A stretch of 27,783 bases of DNA from JAFDWI01 sp964595905 (GTDB lineage: Bacteria; Actinomycetota; Acidimicrobiia; Acidimicrobiales; Iamiaceae), in the NCBI GenBank assembly GCA_964595905.1, contig CAZQSU010000038.1:1-27783 (forward strand), given 5' to 3'. The notes under the pieces are model-generated. The model was not told where the DNA came from. It was given only the letters and a program-made list of their open reading frames with translations, and did not search any database. Below are positions 14,711 to 22,959 of this stretch, one piece after another (within the stretch, counting starts at the first letter, position 1; the number at the start of each line of letters is the position of its first letter). A program made the position numbers and the translations under genes.

Positions 14711-16748
14711 CGAACGCCTCGCCGTCGACGACCGGGACCCCGTGGCGCTCGGCCTTGTCGACCTTGGACGCTCCCGGCGAGTCGCCGACGACCAGCGCGA
14801 ACGTCGACTTCGACACCGACGACGGTGATGTGCCGCCCCGCGCCTTGACCGCCGCGACCGCCTCGTGCCGACTGAACCCTTCCAACGTGCCCGAGACCAC
14901 GACCGCCTTGCCCGTCAAGGTCTTGGCGAGTCCTTCGTCCTCGGTGACCGGTGCGGCGAAGTTCAGCCCGGCGGCGCGCAGCCGTTCGACGATCGCCACG
15001 TTCTCGGGGTCGGCGAACCAGTCCACGACCGCCGAGGCGATGACGTCGCCCACCCCGTCGATCGCGGCGAGTTCGGCGAACGACGCGTGCATGATCCGGT
15101 CCATCGTGGCGAACCGGGCGACGAGTGCCTCGGCGGCGGCCGGGCCGACGTGGCGGATGTTCAGGCCGACCAGCAGGTGCTCGAGCGGGCGGTCCCGCGA
15201 GGCGTCGATCGCTGCCCGCAGGTTCTGCACCGACTTCTCACGCAGGCCTTCCAGTTCGGCGACGGCGTCGAAGTCGAGCGTGTAGATGCCGGCGGGATCC
15301 TCCAGCAGACCGGCGTCGATCAGTTGCGCGATCCGTTGCGGGCCGAGACCCTCGATGTCGAGTCCGGCGCGGGACGTGAAATGCTCGATCGCGCCGGCCT
15401 GTTGGAACGGACAGTGCGGATCGACGCAGCGGGTGTCGGCCTCGCCTTCGGGCCGTTGCAGCACCGAGTGGCGGGGACACGGACACCGACTCGGGAAGGT
15501 CCACGGCGGCGTGTGCTCGGGGCGCTGGTCGAGCACCGGCCCGACCACCTCGGGGATCACGTCGCCGGCCCGGCGCACGACCACCGTGTCGCCGGGGCGG
15601 ACGTCCTTGGCGACGACCTGGTCGGCGTTGTGCAGTGTGGCCCGCGACACCGTCGCGCCGCCCACGAAGACCGGTTCGAGGATGGCGAAGGGGGTGACCC
15701 GCCCGGTGCGGCCGACCGAGACGTCGATGTCGATCAGGTGGGTCGTGCGCTCCTCGGGTGGGAACTTGTAGGCGATCGCCCAGCGGGGCGCCCGGCTCGT
15801 CGAGCCGAGCTCGTCACGCCACGCCAGATCGTCGACCTTCACCACGACCCCGTCGATCTCGTAGTCGAGGTCGTGCCGGTGCTCCAGGGCTTCGACGCAG
15901 TAGTCCACGACCGCGTCGCGACCCTCGACCGTACGGATCCTCGGGTTGACCGGAAAGCCGTAGACGGCCAGCATCTCGAGCAGTTCACTGTGCCGACGCA
16001 CGCTCCTGTCGCCGAGGCTCCGGCCGTCGGTTCCCTGGCCGACCTGATAGGTCCAGAATGAGAGTCGACGCTGTGCGGTGAGCGCCGGGTCCTTCTGACG
16101 CAGCCCACCGGCGGCGGTGTTGCGGGGGTTCACGAACGGCACGAGCCCCGCTTCGACACGCGCCGCGTTCAACTCGTCGAACACGCTGTCGCGCAGGTAC
16201 ACCTCGCCACGCACTTCGAGCGTCTCGGGCGCGTCGGACGGCAGGCGCCCGGGAATGTCGTCGATCGTGGCGATGTTGTGGGTGACGTCCTCGCCCACCC
16301 GGCCGTCGCCCCGGGTGGCGGCGCGCACCAGACGCCGGTTCTCGTACTGCAGCGAGATCGCGAGCCCGTCGATCTTGAGTTCGCACACGAAGGCCGGGTC
16401 GACACCGATCTGGGTGTCGACCCGCTGCACCCACGCGGTGAGCGCGTCACGGTCGAACACGTTGTCGAGCGATTGCATCGGCGTCGGGTGCCGGACGGCC
16501 GCGAACAACGGGCTCACGCCGCCGCCGACGCGCTGGGTCGGCGAATCGGGCGTGATCAGGTCGGGCTCCTCGGCCTCGAGGGCGCGCAACTCCGCGAAGA
16601 GCGCGTCGTAGGTGGCATCGGGGACCGTGGGCGCGTCGAGGTCGTAGTAGGCGTGGTCGTGGCGACGGATCAGCTCGCGCAACTCCGCGACGCGTTGTTC
16701 GACGGGGGATCCGGCGTCACCGGCTTGGCTCGCTCGACCGGTCGGCAC
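14661..16748 (-). CDS. ligA: NAD-dependent DNA ligase LigA
   Basis: 695 aa, full length; seals nicks in replication and repair using NAD. Domains: Ia at about 15-85 with the NAD-binding HDHAYYDLDAPTVPDATYD block, adenylation domain with nucleophile Lys125 in CELKIDGLAISLQYE and the TRGDGRVGEDVTHN motif, OB fold (VGRTGRVTPFAILEPVFVGG), Cys4 zinc finger, helix-hairpin-helix repeats (GLNIRHVGPAAAEALV, FAELAAIDGVGDVIASAVVD) and a C-terminal BRCT domain (GKAVVVSGTLEGFSRHEAV). The zinc finger reads RCPCPRH, a Cys-x-Cys first pair instead of the usual Cys-x-x-Cys. GTG at 16748 has no ribosome binding site, but TACCAT lies 6 bases upstream, suggesting a leaderless mRNA. The 3' end overlaps the convergent gene at 14276 by 50 bases. 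Confidence 0.97.
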   Translation of the reverse strand: MPTGRASQAGDAGSPVEQRVAELRELIRRHDHAYYDLDAPTVPDATYDALFAELRALEAEEPDLITPDSPTQRVGGGVSPLFAAVRHPTPMQSLDNVFDRDALTAWVQRVDTQIGVDPAFVCELKIDGLAISLQYENRRLVRAATRGDGRVGEDVTHNIATIDDIPGRLPSDAPETLEVRGEVYLRDSVFDELNAARVEAGLVPFVNPRNTAAGGLRQKDPALTAQRRLSFWTYQVGQGTDGRSLGDRSVRRHSELLEMLAVYGFPVNPRIRTVEGRDAVVDYCVEALEHRHDLDYEIDGVVVKVDDLAWRDELGSTSRAPRWAIAYKFPPEERTTHLIDIDVSVGRTGRVTPFAILEPVFVGGATVSRATLHNADQVVAKDVRPGDTVVVRRAGDVIPEVVGPVLDQRPEHTPPWTFPSRCPCPRHSVLQRPEGEADTRCVDPHCPFQQAGAIEHFTSRAGLDIEGLGPQRIAQLIDAGLLEDPAGIYTLDFDAVAELEGLREKSVQNLRAAIDASRDRPLEHLLVGLNIRHVGPAAAEALVARFATMDRIMHASFAELAAIDGVGDVIASAVVDWFADPENVAIVERLRAAGLNFAAPVTEDEGLAKTLTGKAVVVSGTLEGFSRHEAVAAVKARGGTSPSSVSKSTFALVVGDSPGASKVDKAERHGVPVVDGEAFVRLLETGELPEADSAE

Positions 16749-16754
16749 CCGACC

Positions 16755-16760
16755 ATGGTA
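16755..16760 (-). promoter_or_regulatory. Candidate leaderless promoter -10 (TACCAT) for ligA
   Basis: TACCAT fits TANNNT and ends 6 bases before the GTG start, so transcription would begin at or next to the start codon. Confidence 0.45.
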
Positions 16761-16811
16761 CCCGCGGGTCGACGGGCAACGGTTCGGGTGCCATGGGTCC
16801 GACGACTCAGC

Positions 16812-16817
16812 TACGGT
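16812..16817 (+). promoter_or_regulatory. Candidate -10 element (TACGGT) for the DUF4388 gene
   Basis: TACGGT fits TANNNT; the predicted start near 16825 gives a leader of about 34 bases that contains AGGAGG at 16850-16855. It is back to back with the ligA promoter candidate. Confidence 0.35.
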
Positions 16818-16858
16818 CCATCACTCACACCGCGGGCACAACTTCCGATAGGAGGATC

Positions 16859-17753
16859 GTGGATTCCGAACTCGCAGCTCAGACCGATGGCGAGGCGACG
16901 CCTCCCATGAACGGCACCCTCGAGGACACCACACCTGCCGGCGTGCTCCAGGTCCTGTCTTCACAGCACTCCACGGGAGCGGTTCGCTTTCTCGGCGAGA
17001 GCGGCTGCACGGTCTACCTGCACCGTGGGGAGCTCTACTTCGCCGAGAGCGGCGAGACGGCGGAGGATCTCGCGGTCGCCCTGGTCCGACCCGGTCGCCT
17101 CACGGCCGAACAGTGGGATTCCTCGACCGATGCGGGCTATCCGACCGAGACCGTCGGCGAAACGCTCATCGAGACCGGCGGCATCACGCGTGATCTGCTC
17201 GCCTCGGTCGTCCTGTCGGTCATCTACGACCCACTCATCCAGCTGTTCCGTTCACCGGTCGGCGACTACGAGTTCGCACCCGACGTGGTCCACTGGATCG
17301 GCCCCTACCGGACCTTCGACGTCGACGCGATCGTGTCGGAGGTCCGTCGGCGTACCCGGGAGGCCGACGAGATGGCGCCGGTCGTCCCGTCTCTGGATGC
17401 GGTGGTCCGCTCGGCCCGCACCCTGCCCGAGAGCCACGGGAGCGTCTCGCTGCGTCGTGACGACTGGGAGGTCGTGATCGCGGCGGCGCACGGTTGCACC
17501 GTGAGCGAACTCGCCGTCGAGCTGGGTCGGGGCCGCTGGTCGACCGCCCGGATCGTCTACCGACTCGCGACGGCGGACCTGCTGATGGTGACCGCCGAAG
17601 ACGCAACGATCGATGCGGGCGCAGTCGACACCGACACCTTCGGCGCCGGAGCGATCGACTCCGCCTCGTTCACGAGCAGCCCCTGGGGCACCGGGACGGA
17701 CGAACCTGCGACGACCGGCCCGAACGCGTTCGGCTCCGACACCTTCGAGACCG
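16859..17753 (+). CDS. DUF4388 (PATAN-like) domain protein, part before the assembly gap
   Basis: About 298 residues to the gap. N-terminal DUF4388 block at about 17-110: LEDTTPAGVLQVLSSQHSTG, AVRFLGESGCTVYLHRGELY and FAESGETAEDLAV. A helical middle follows (GETLIETGGITRDLLASVVL, FRSPVGDYEFAPD), then a winged-helix-like block (GCTVSELAVELGRGRWSTAR). After that comes an acidic Gly/Ser/Thr-rich region with a first SPWG motif at 17678-17689. DUF4388 proteins occur in bacterial signalling and gliding/polarity systems; the role here is unknown. GTG at 16859 has AGGAGG only three bases upstream, unusually close, but the next start (ATG 16907) has none. The same gene resumes at 17854 with like composition; joining the two frames requires a true gap length divisible by three. 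Confidence 0.88.
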
Positions 17754-17853
17754 NNNNNNNNNNNNNNNNNNNNNNNNNNNNNNNNNNNNNNNNNNNNNNN
17801 NNNNNNNNNNNNNNNNNNNNNNNNNNNNNNNNNNNNNNNNNNNNNNNNNNNNN
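17754..17853. other. Assembly gap (100 N) inside the DUF4388 gene
   Basis: Exactly 100 N. The frames on its two sides differ by one base relative to a 100-base gap, so if the flanks are one gene the real length is a multiple of three and not 100. Repetitive acidic coding sequence on both sides may have caused the break. Confidence 0.99.
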
Positions 17854-18665
17854 GCCCGGAACCCGGCTACGGGTTCGATGACCACGATGCGCCTCCCCCT
17901 CTCGATCAGTCGCTGCTCGACCCGGACCCACCGGCCGTCGACGACCCGTGGAGTCTCGACGAACCGGCGTCCACCACCGCGCCGGACGATCCCTGGGGCG
18001 AGTTCGACGGCGGCTCGACCGACACCGACACCGACACCTGGGACCCCGCAGCCCTCTACGGCGAACCGTCGACCGGGGTCGCGACCGGCGACGAAGCCAC
18101 CGAGTCGCCATGGGGTGCCGATCTGACCGCGGTCCCCGACCCCGGGTCCCCGTCGTTCGGTGACGACGTCGGCGCCGGCGGCGACGCCGACATGGAACCA
18201 CCGGCGCTGCATCCCGACATCGCCAAGGCGTTGGCGGAATCCACGTACGCCGACTCGGCGACGGCCATCAACGCGATGGCCGCGCGGCTCGGCGCGATCG
18301 AGTCCGACGACGACGAGGACGACTGGGACACGGCCGTCTCCTCCGACGACACCGGCAGCGACGCGTTCTGGTCGGACGGTGACAGCGGATCCGGCAACGA
18401 GGACTTCATCTGGAAACCGGCCGTCTGGGACACCGGCGTCGAAGCTGCGCCACTCCCCCAGCGTGAAGCCGCCCACAGCGCGGCGCCGACCGGTGAGCAG
18501 TCGAGCGACCCGGCCTGGCTCGACAATCTCTACGCCGAGTTCATGCCCGGCGACGCCGGCACCCCGTCGAAGGGTGATGCCAAGGCGGCCGAACCTGCCG
18601 ATCCGGGTGCCGCCCCCAAGCAGCGGACCCTGCGTCGGCTCATGTCGGCCATCCGTCGTCTCTGA
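17854..18665 (+). CDS. DUF4388 protein, part after the gap: acidic tail with PW motifs and basic C terminus
   Basis: About 270 residues to the stop codon. Highly acidic and likely disordered, rich in Asp, Glu, Ser, Pro and Thr. Contains DDPWSLDE, DDPWGEFDG and ESPWGADL, matching the SPWG motif before the gap, and a TDTDTDTW run. Two short ordered segments stand out: HPDIAKALAESTYADSATAI followed by NAMAARLGAIE (a predicted helix), and DPAWLDNLYAEFMPGDAG. The final QRTLRRLMSAIRRL is a basic amphipathic helix that could bind membrane or nucleic acid, which is inference. Only 9 bases separate its stop from the convergent MetE-like gene. No in-frame start after the gap is needed if it continues the gene at 16859. 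Confidence 0.85.
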
Positions 18666-18674
18666 CGTCGCCGC

Positions 18675-19715
18675 TCAGGCGCCGACCGACAGCCTCACGC
18701 TCACGGCCTGTTCCTGCAGCGACCCGGCGACCAGCGCACACAACTTGAGCACGTGTTCGGCCTGTTCGAGCCCGTGGTCGGCGAGACCGCAGTGCGGGGT
18801 GATCAGCGACCGGCGCCGGATCAGCACCGGGTCGGCGCCCTGCTGCACGAGCGAGCACCACTGTTTCGACAACGTCTTCCAGTAGAGGCCGGCCCGCTCG
18901 CCGACCGGTGCACTGGTCGGCACCGCGCCCCACGCGATCCAGCCGCCGCCTTCGAGGAACGCCGTGACCGAACCGAGCACCCGGTCGATCTGCGCGCCGA
19001 CGGGCAACGACAGCACCTTGGGACCTGCGCTCAGGATCGCCTTCCAGTCGGCCTCCCCGCAACAGTGCACGCCCGTCGTGACGTCGTGCTCGAGCGCGGC
19101 GAGCACCCCCGAGACGAGGTCGATGATCGCGTCGGTGTCGAGCGGAAACCCGAGCTGCGCGGTGCCCACCAGCGCCGGCTCGTCGAGGAACAGCACCAGC
19201 CGTGCGTCGGGAAGCGCGTCACGCAGGATGCCGACCAGCGCGGCGGCCCGTTCGACGACGATCTGTTCGGCCACTGCGAACGCGACGTCCTCGGAGACCC
19301 CGTGCATCGTCAACGCGAGGCCGAGGGTGACCGGTCCGGTGAGCTGGGTCTTCACCGGACCGGTGCGTCCGGCGATCAGGTCGACGAAGGTCCGCAGTGA
19401 GGCGTAGGGCGCCGCGTCCATGCCCGAGTCCTCGAGTGACACACCCGGGGTGATCGCACCCGGATCGACCCGGATCTGACCGTCGGACGCGATCTCGACC
19501 CCGGGAATACCCCACATCGCCTGCTGCAGCATGCCTTCCAGCGGTGACCACTGCGGCAGGCTCGGTGTTGCGGGCAGATCAGGCTGGGTCCGCAGGACGA
19601 GTTCGCTCGCCGCCATCGGATCGCGGTGCGGCAGTGCCCCGATCGAGGTCGCCCAACCCACCTCGAACGGCGGATGCTCGTTGCCGGTCTGACCTGCTGG
19701 ATTTGGCGATTCCAT
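18675..19715 (-). CDS. MetE-like (cobalamin-independent methionine synthase C-terminal type) protein
   Basis: 346 aa with the TIM-barrel fold of the MetE/UROD superfamily. Zinc/thiol ligands are visible: the His-x-Cys pair in GVHCCGEADW and the distal Cys in TPHCGLAD; an acidic FLDEPAL strand precedes them. Start block EVGWATSIGALPHRDPMAA and VKTQLTGPVTLGLAL are typical of this actinobacterial group. At half the length of MetE it lacks the N-terminal barrel, so it is a core-MetE-like methyltransferase whose methyl donor is unknown, not necessarily methionine synthase. ATG at 19715 has GGGGGA upstream. From memory, M. tuberculosis Rv3015c is the positional counterpart next to ligA. Divergent from a membrane protein gene with overlapping promoters. 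Confidence 0.88.
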   Translation of the reverse strand: MESPNPAGQTGNEHPPFEVGWATSIGALPHRDPMAASELVLRTQPDLPATPSLPQWSPLEGMLQQAMWGIPGVEIASDGQIRVDPGAITPGVSLEDSGMDAAPYASLRTFVDLIAGRTGPVKTQLTGPVTLGLALTMHGVSEDVAFAVAEQIVVERAAALVGILRDALPDARLVLFLDEPALVGTAQLGFPLDTDAIIDLVSGVLAALEHDVTTGVHCCGEADWKAILSAGPKVLSLPVGAQIDRVLGSVTAFLEGGGWIAWGAVPTSAPVGERAGLYWKTLSKQWCSLVQQGADPVLIRRRSLITPHCGLADHGLEQAEHVLKLCALVAGSLQEQAVSVRLSVGA

Positions 19716-19740
19716 GGAACGATCCCCCGAGGTTCCCTCT

Positions 19741-19772
19741 TAGGATTAGCGACTTCGGGCCTTCGCCGACAA
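19741..19772. promoter_or_regulatory. Overlapping divergent promoters for the MetE-like and membrane protein genes
   Basis: Minus strand: TTGTCG (19767-19772), 18 bases, TAATCC (19743-19748), leading to the MetE-like ATG at 19715. Plus strand: TAGGAT (19741-19746) fits TANNNT and would start about 30 bases before the ATG at 19784. The -10 boxes overlap, so the two genes would compete for polymerase. Confidence 0.4.
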
Positions 19773-19783
19773 ATCTCTGTTGC

Positions 19784-20785
19784 ATGGATCGCCGACTTCC
19801 CCGCGTGCTCGCCGCCCTGTGGCTGCTCGTGGGAGCGACCGGCACGGCGGCGATTTCCGCGGCGCTCGAGGGACGTTCGACGTCGCTGGCCTGGACCCTT
19901 GCCGTCGAGGCCGTCGTCGCCTGGGCCGTGTTGTGGGTCGCGATCCTGATCCCCCGCATCACCACTCTCACCGCCACGCGCATCGGGGTGCCCCTCGCGC
20001 TGGTCGCGTCGGTCGCCACCTTCGTCACCGGAGACCAGTCGGTGTGGGCGGTGCTGTTCGTGGCCACCGCCGTCGCCTCGCTCGCCGCGCTCGCGCACCC
20101 GCTCACGATCGACGCGTTCGTCGACGGTTCCTCCTACGGGCCCGAACGACGCTTCGGTCTGCGCACGCCGCCCCTGACCGCGCTGGTGGCGGTCCCGCCC
20201 ACGTGGATCGTCGCGGCCGCCATCGTGGTCGTACCGCCCTTCGCCGTGGTCGGCGACGTCGTCGTGGCCGCCGTCGTCGCCGTGGTCTGGATCGTCGCGG
20301 TTCGCTGGGCGGTGCGGTCGTTGCATCTGCCGGCCCGCCGGTGGGTGGTCTTCGTTCCAGCCGGCATGGTGCTGTCGGACCCGCTCGCACTCGCAGATCG
20401 GGTGTTGTTCCCGCGCCGCAACGTCGCGGCCCTCGGCCCGGCGTACGCCTCGACCGACGCCACGGACCTGAGCCTGGGCGCTCTCGGCCTGGCACTCCAG
20501 CTCGATCTGACCGAGCCGTTCGCGATGCCGCTGATCGACCGGTCGACCGGTCCGGATGCCGACGCCGCCGGTGAACGGATCGTCACCACCGACCGCATCG
20601 TGTTCGCCGTGCTCCGGCCGGGGGCGATGCTCGACGTGGCGAGCGAGCGACGGTTCACCGTCGGTGAGACGAAGCCGGCCGAACCGTCGTGCGTACACCA
20701 CGGGGCGGCCGACGGGACCGTCGACCCCGGGACGGAGGAATCTCAGACGGCCGTCCCGCTGCCCAGGACGAGGTCGTCTCGGTAG
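19784..20785 (+). CDS. Multi-pass membrane protein, unknown function
   Basis: 333 aa from ATG 19784. About six TM segments: LAALWLLVGATGTAAISAAL, TLAVEAVVAWAVLWVAIL, RIGVPLALVASVATFV, VWAVLFVATAVASLAAL, WIVAAAIVVVPPFAVVG and DVVVAAVVAVVWIVAVRW. A cytoplasmic C-terminal domain of about 120 residues follows, with LSLGALGLALQLDLTEPFAM and TTDRIVFAVLRPGAMLDVAS. I recognise no family. The frame is open to 19544, but upstream residues are the antisense of the MetE-like gene, so the ATG at 19784 is used despite the lack of a ribosome binding site. Its last 43 bases overlap the 3' end of mnmA tail to tail. It sits inside an otherwise conserved housekeeping run, so it is probably a lineage-specific insertion. 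Confidence 0.8.
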   Translation: MDRRLPRVLAALWLLVGATGTAAISAALEGRSTSLAWTLAVEAVVAWAVLWVAILIPRITTLTATRIGVPLALVASVATFVTGDQSVWAVLFVATAVASLAALAHPLTIDAFVDGSSYGPERRFGLRTPPLTALVAVPPTWIVAAAIVVVPPFAVVGDVVVAAVVAVVWIVAVRWAVRSLHLPARRWVVFVPAGMVLSDPLALADRVLFPRRNVAALGPAYASTDATDLSLGALGLALQLDLTEPFAMPLIDRSTGPDADAAGERIVTTDRIVFAVLRPGAMLDVASERRFTVGETKPAEPSCVHHGAADGTVDPGTEESQTAVPLPRTRSSR

Positions 20786-21795
20786 AACGCCACCGTCTGC
20801 CCGGGGGCGACGCGCAGGTGGGGTTCGTCCCACACCACGACGGCCGAGCCGTCACCGGCCTCGGTGACCACACCGGGCTCGGCCGCGCCGTGGGCCCGGG
20901 TCTGCACCAGGACCGGACCCCACTCGGGGGCGTCCGACCAGGTGACGTCGCCGACGGGGGTCGACTCACCGAACAGCTCCGAACGCCGTCCCACGGTCAC
21001 CGTCCGTGACGCGAGATCGGTGTCGACCACGTAGCGGGGCGCCGTGCCGCCGGCGAGATGCAGCCCGCGGCGCTGACCGATGGTGACCAGTTCGACGGCG
21101 TCGACCTCGCCCACGGTGGCACCCTCGGCGTCGACGACGGTGCCGGGCGTGAAGGGCATCCGCTCGGCCAGGAACCCCGTCCGCTTCTCGACCGAGGTGA
21201 TGAAGCACACGTCCTGCGAATCGGGCTTGTGGGCGGTGCGCAACCCGAGCCGTTCGGCGATGACCCGGACCGCGGTCTTGGTGATCTCCCCGATCGGCAA
21301 CTCGAGGCCGGCCAGTTGGCGCTGGTCGAGCATCGAGAGCACATAGGACTGGTCCTTCGCCGCGTCGACGCCGCGTGCGATCCGCCGCGCACCGTCGGAT
21401 CCGGTCACGACGCGGGCGTGGTGACCCGTCGCCAGGTGGGCGAAGCCGAGGGCGTGCGCGCGCTCGGCGAGCCGGGCGAACTTGATGTGCCGATTGCATT
21501 CGATGCACGGATTCGGCGTGCGCCCCGCGGCATGGGCCGCCACGTACGGCTGGACGACCCGGGCGTCGAAGTCGTCCTCGAAGTTGAACGTGTGGTGGTC
21601 GATCCCGAGGTGGTCCGCGACGCGGCGGGCGTCGTCGACGTCGGAGATCGAACAACACCCCGAGTCCGATGCCCCACCCCAGAGCTTCAGGGTGACCCCG
21701 ACGACGTCGTGACCGGCCTCGACCAACAGCGCCGCCGCGACCGACGAGTCGACGCCACCCGACATCGCGACCATGATCCGGCGCGCGCCGCTCAT
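20743..21795 (-). CDS. mnmA: tRNA-specific 2-thiouridylase MnmA
   Basis: 350 aa. Thiolates U34 of tRNA(Lys), tRNA(Glu) and tRNA(Gln) with sulfur from a cysteine desulfurase. N-terminal PP-loop ATP motif SGGVDSS (residues 12-18), catalytic Cys100 in NPCIECNRHIKF and Cys197 in DSQDVCFI, the C-terminal barrel with VTIGQRRGLHLAGG and a closing DEPHLRVAPGQTVAFYRDD block. The GCCSISDVDDARRVA stretch is typical of non-enterobacterial MnmA and adds two Cys. ATG at 21795 overlaps the stop codon of the cysteine desulfurase gene (ATGA), so donor and acceptor enzymes are translationally coupled. The start is exact because the PP-loop begins 11 residues in. 3' end overlaps the convergent membrane gene by 43 bases. 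Confidence 0.97.
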   Translation of the reverse strand: MSGARRIMVAMSGGVDSSVAAALLVEAGHDVVGVTLKLWGGASDSGCCSISDVDDARRVADHLGIDHHTFNFEDDFDARVVQPYVAAHAAGRTPNPCIECNRHIKFARLAERAHALGFAHLATGHHARVVTGSDGARRIARGVDAAKDQSYVLSMLDQRQLAGLELPIGEITKTAVRVIAERLGLRTAHKPDSQDVCFITSVEKRTGFLAERMPFTPGTVVDAEGATVGEVDAVELVTIGQRRGLHLAGGTAPRYVVDTDLASRTVTVGRRSELFGESTPVGDVTWSDAPEWGPVLVQTRAHGAAEPGVVTEAGDGSAVVVWDEPHLRVAPGQTVAFYRDDLVLGSGTAV

Positions 21796-22946
21796 GCCGC
21801 CTTCACCCCGCGTAGGCGGTTCACCGCGTCGACGACGACACCGACGGCGAAGTCGATCTCGTCTTCGGTCGTGTCCCGTCCGACCGAGATGCGCAGTGCG
21901 CCCCGGGCGAGTTCGGCCGAAACGCCCATCGCCGCCAGGACGTGGGACGGTTCGAGTGCTCCGGCCGCGCACGCGGACCCCGCCGACGCCTCGACTCCGG
22001 CCTCGTCGAGCAGGAACAGCAGCGCCTCGGACTCGACCCCACCGAAACACAGCTGCACGGTGCCGCCGACGAGGTGGTCACGGTCGCGGTGCTTCCCGCA
22101 CGCCGGCTCGTGCACGTCGCCGACCGCCGCCACCACGGCGTCGGCGAACCGGTCACGCAGCGCCGCGACCCTGCGAACGGTGCCGTCACGCTCGGACGCG
22201 GCGAGCGACAGGGCACGGGCGAGGCCGACCGCTCCGGCGACGTTCTGGGTGCCGCTGCGTCGCTCGTTCTCCTGGCCACCGCCCCGCAACCGCGGCGTCA
22301 GCGGCGTGTCGCCGCGCACGATCAGCGCACCCACCCCGACGGGGCCACCGAGCTTGTGGGCGGTGATCGTCAACAGGTCGACAGCACCCGCCTCGGCGCG
22401 CAGGTCCAGCCAACCGGCAGCCTGCACCGCGTCGGTGTGCACGAACGTGTCCGGCGCGAGGTCGCGGACCATCGCCGCCGCCTCGAGCACGGGCTGGTGG
22501 ACCCCGTTCTCGTTGTTCACGGTCATGACCGACACGAGCGCCACGTCGGCCTCGTCGCCGACGAGGTGGCGCTCCAGGTCGCCGAGGTCGAGCCGTCCGC
22601 GGGCATCCACGGCCACGGTCGACCCGCCGACGGCTCGGACGGCTTCGAGTACGGCGTCGTGTTCGACCGCGCTGCACAGCACGCGTCCCGGGCGCGCCGC
22701 GGCCACCCCGTGCACGGCCAGGTCGTCTCCCTCGGTTCCACCCGAGGTGAACACGACCTCGCCGGGCTCGACGCCGAGTACGTCGGCGACCTCGTCGCGG
22801 GCATCGTCGAGCACCCGCCGGGCGCGACGTCCCGCGGTGTGCCGCGACGAGGGGTTCCCGAGCCCGAGCGCCAGGACGCGCCCCATCGCCCGGGCCACCT
22901 CCGCGCGCAATGGCGTGGTGGCAGCGTGATCGAGATGAACGCGCAC
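21792..22946 (-). CDS. Cysteine desulfurase (NifS/IscS family)
   Basis: 384 aa PLP enzyme that moves sulfur from cysteine to an active-site persulfide. Seen: start block VRVHLDHAATTPL, NPSSRHTAGRRARR, FTSGGTEGDDLAVHG, His96 in SAVEHDAVL, NNENGVHQP, HTDAVQAAGWL, PLP Lys198 in TAHKLGGPVGVGAL, and catalytic Cys326 in SAGSACAAGALEPSHVL. Being coupled to mnmA, it probably supplies tRNA thiolation and may also feed Fe-S clusters; M. tuberculosis iscS (Rv3025c) is the counterpart from memory. GTG at 22946 is chosen because the protein begins there by family alignment and TAGCCT lies 7 bases upstream, the spacing of a leaderless mRNA; the longer frame to 23105 has no family sequence. Confidence 0.95.
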   Translation of the reverse strand: MRVHLDHAATTPLRAEVARAMGRVLALGLGNPSSRHTAGRRARRVLDDARDEVADVLGVEPGEVVFTSGGTEGDDLAVHGVAAARPGRVLCSAVEHDAVLEAVRAVGGSTVAVDARGRLDLGDLERHLVGDEADVALVSVMTVNNENGVHQPVLEAAAMVRDLAPDTFVHTDAVQAAGWLDLRAEAGAVDLLTITAHKLGGPVGVGALIVRGDTPLTPRLRGGGQENERRSGTQNVAGAVGLARALSLAASERDGTVRRVAALRDRFADAVVAAVGDVHEPACGKHRDRDHLVGGTVQLCFGGVESEALLFLLDEAGVEASAGSACAAGALEPSHVLAAMGVSAELARGALRISVGRDTTEDEIDFAVGVVVDAVNRLRGVKAA

Positions 22947-22953
22947 CGCGCCA

Positions 22954-22959
22954 AGGCTA
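22954..22959 (-). promoter_or_regulatory. Candidate leaderless promoter -10 (TAGCCT) for cysteine desulfurase
   Basis: TAGCCT fits TANNNT and ends 7 bases before the GTG at 22946, so the mRNA would start at about the first base of the coding region. No ribosome binding site is present. Confidence 0.45.
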
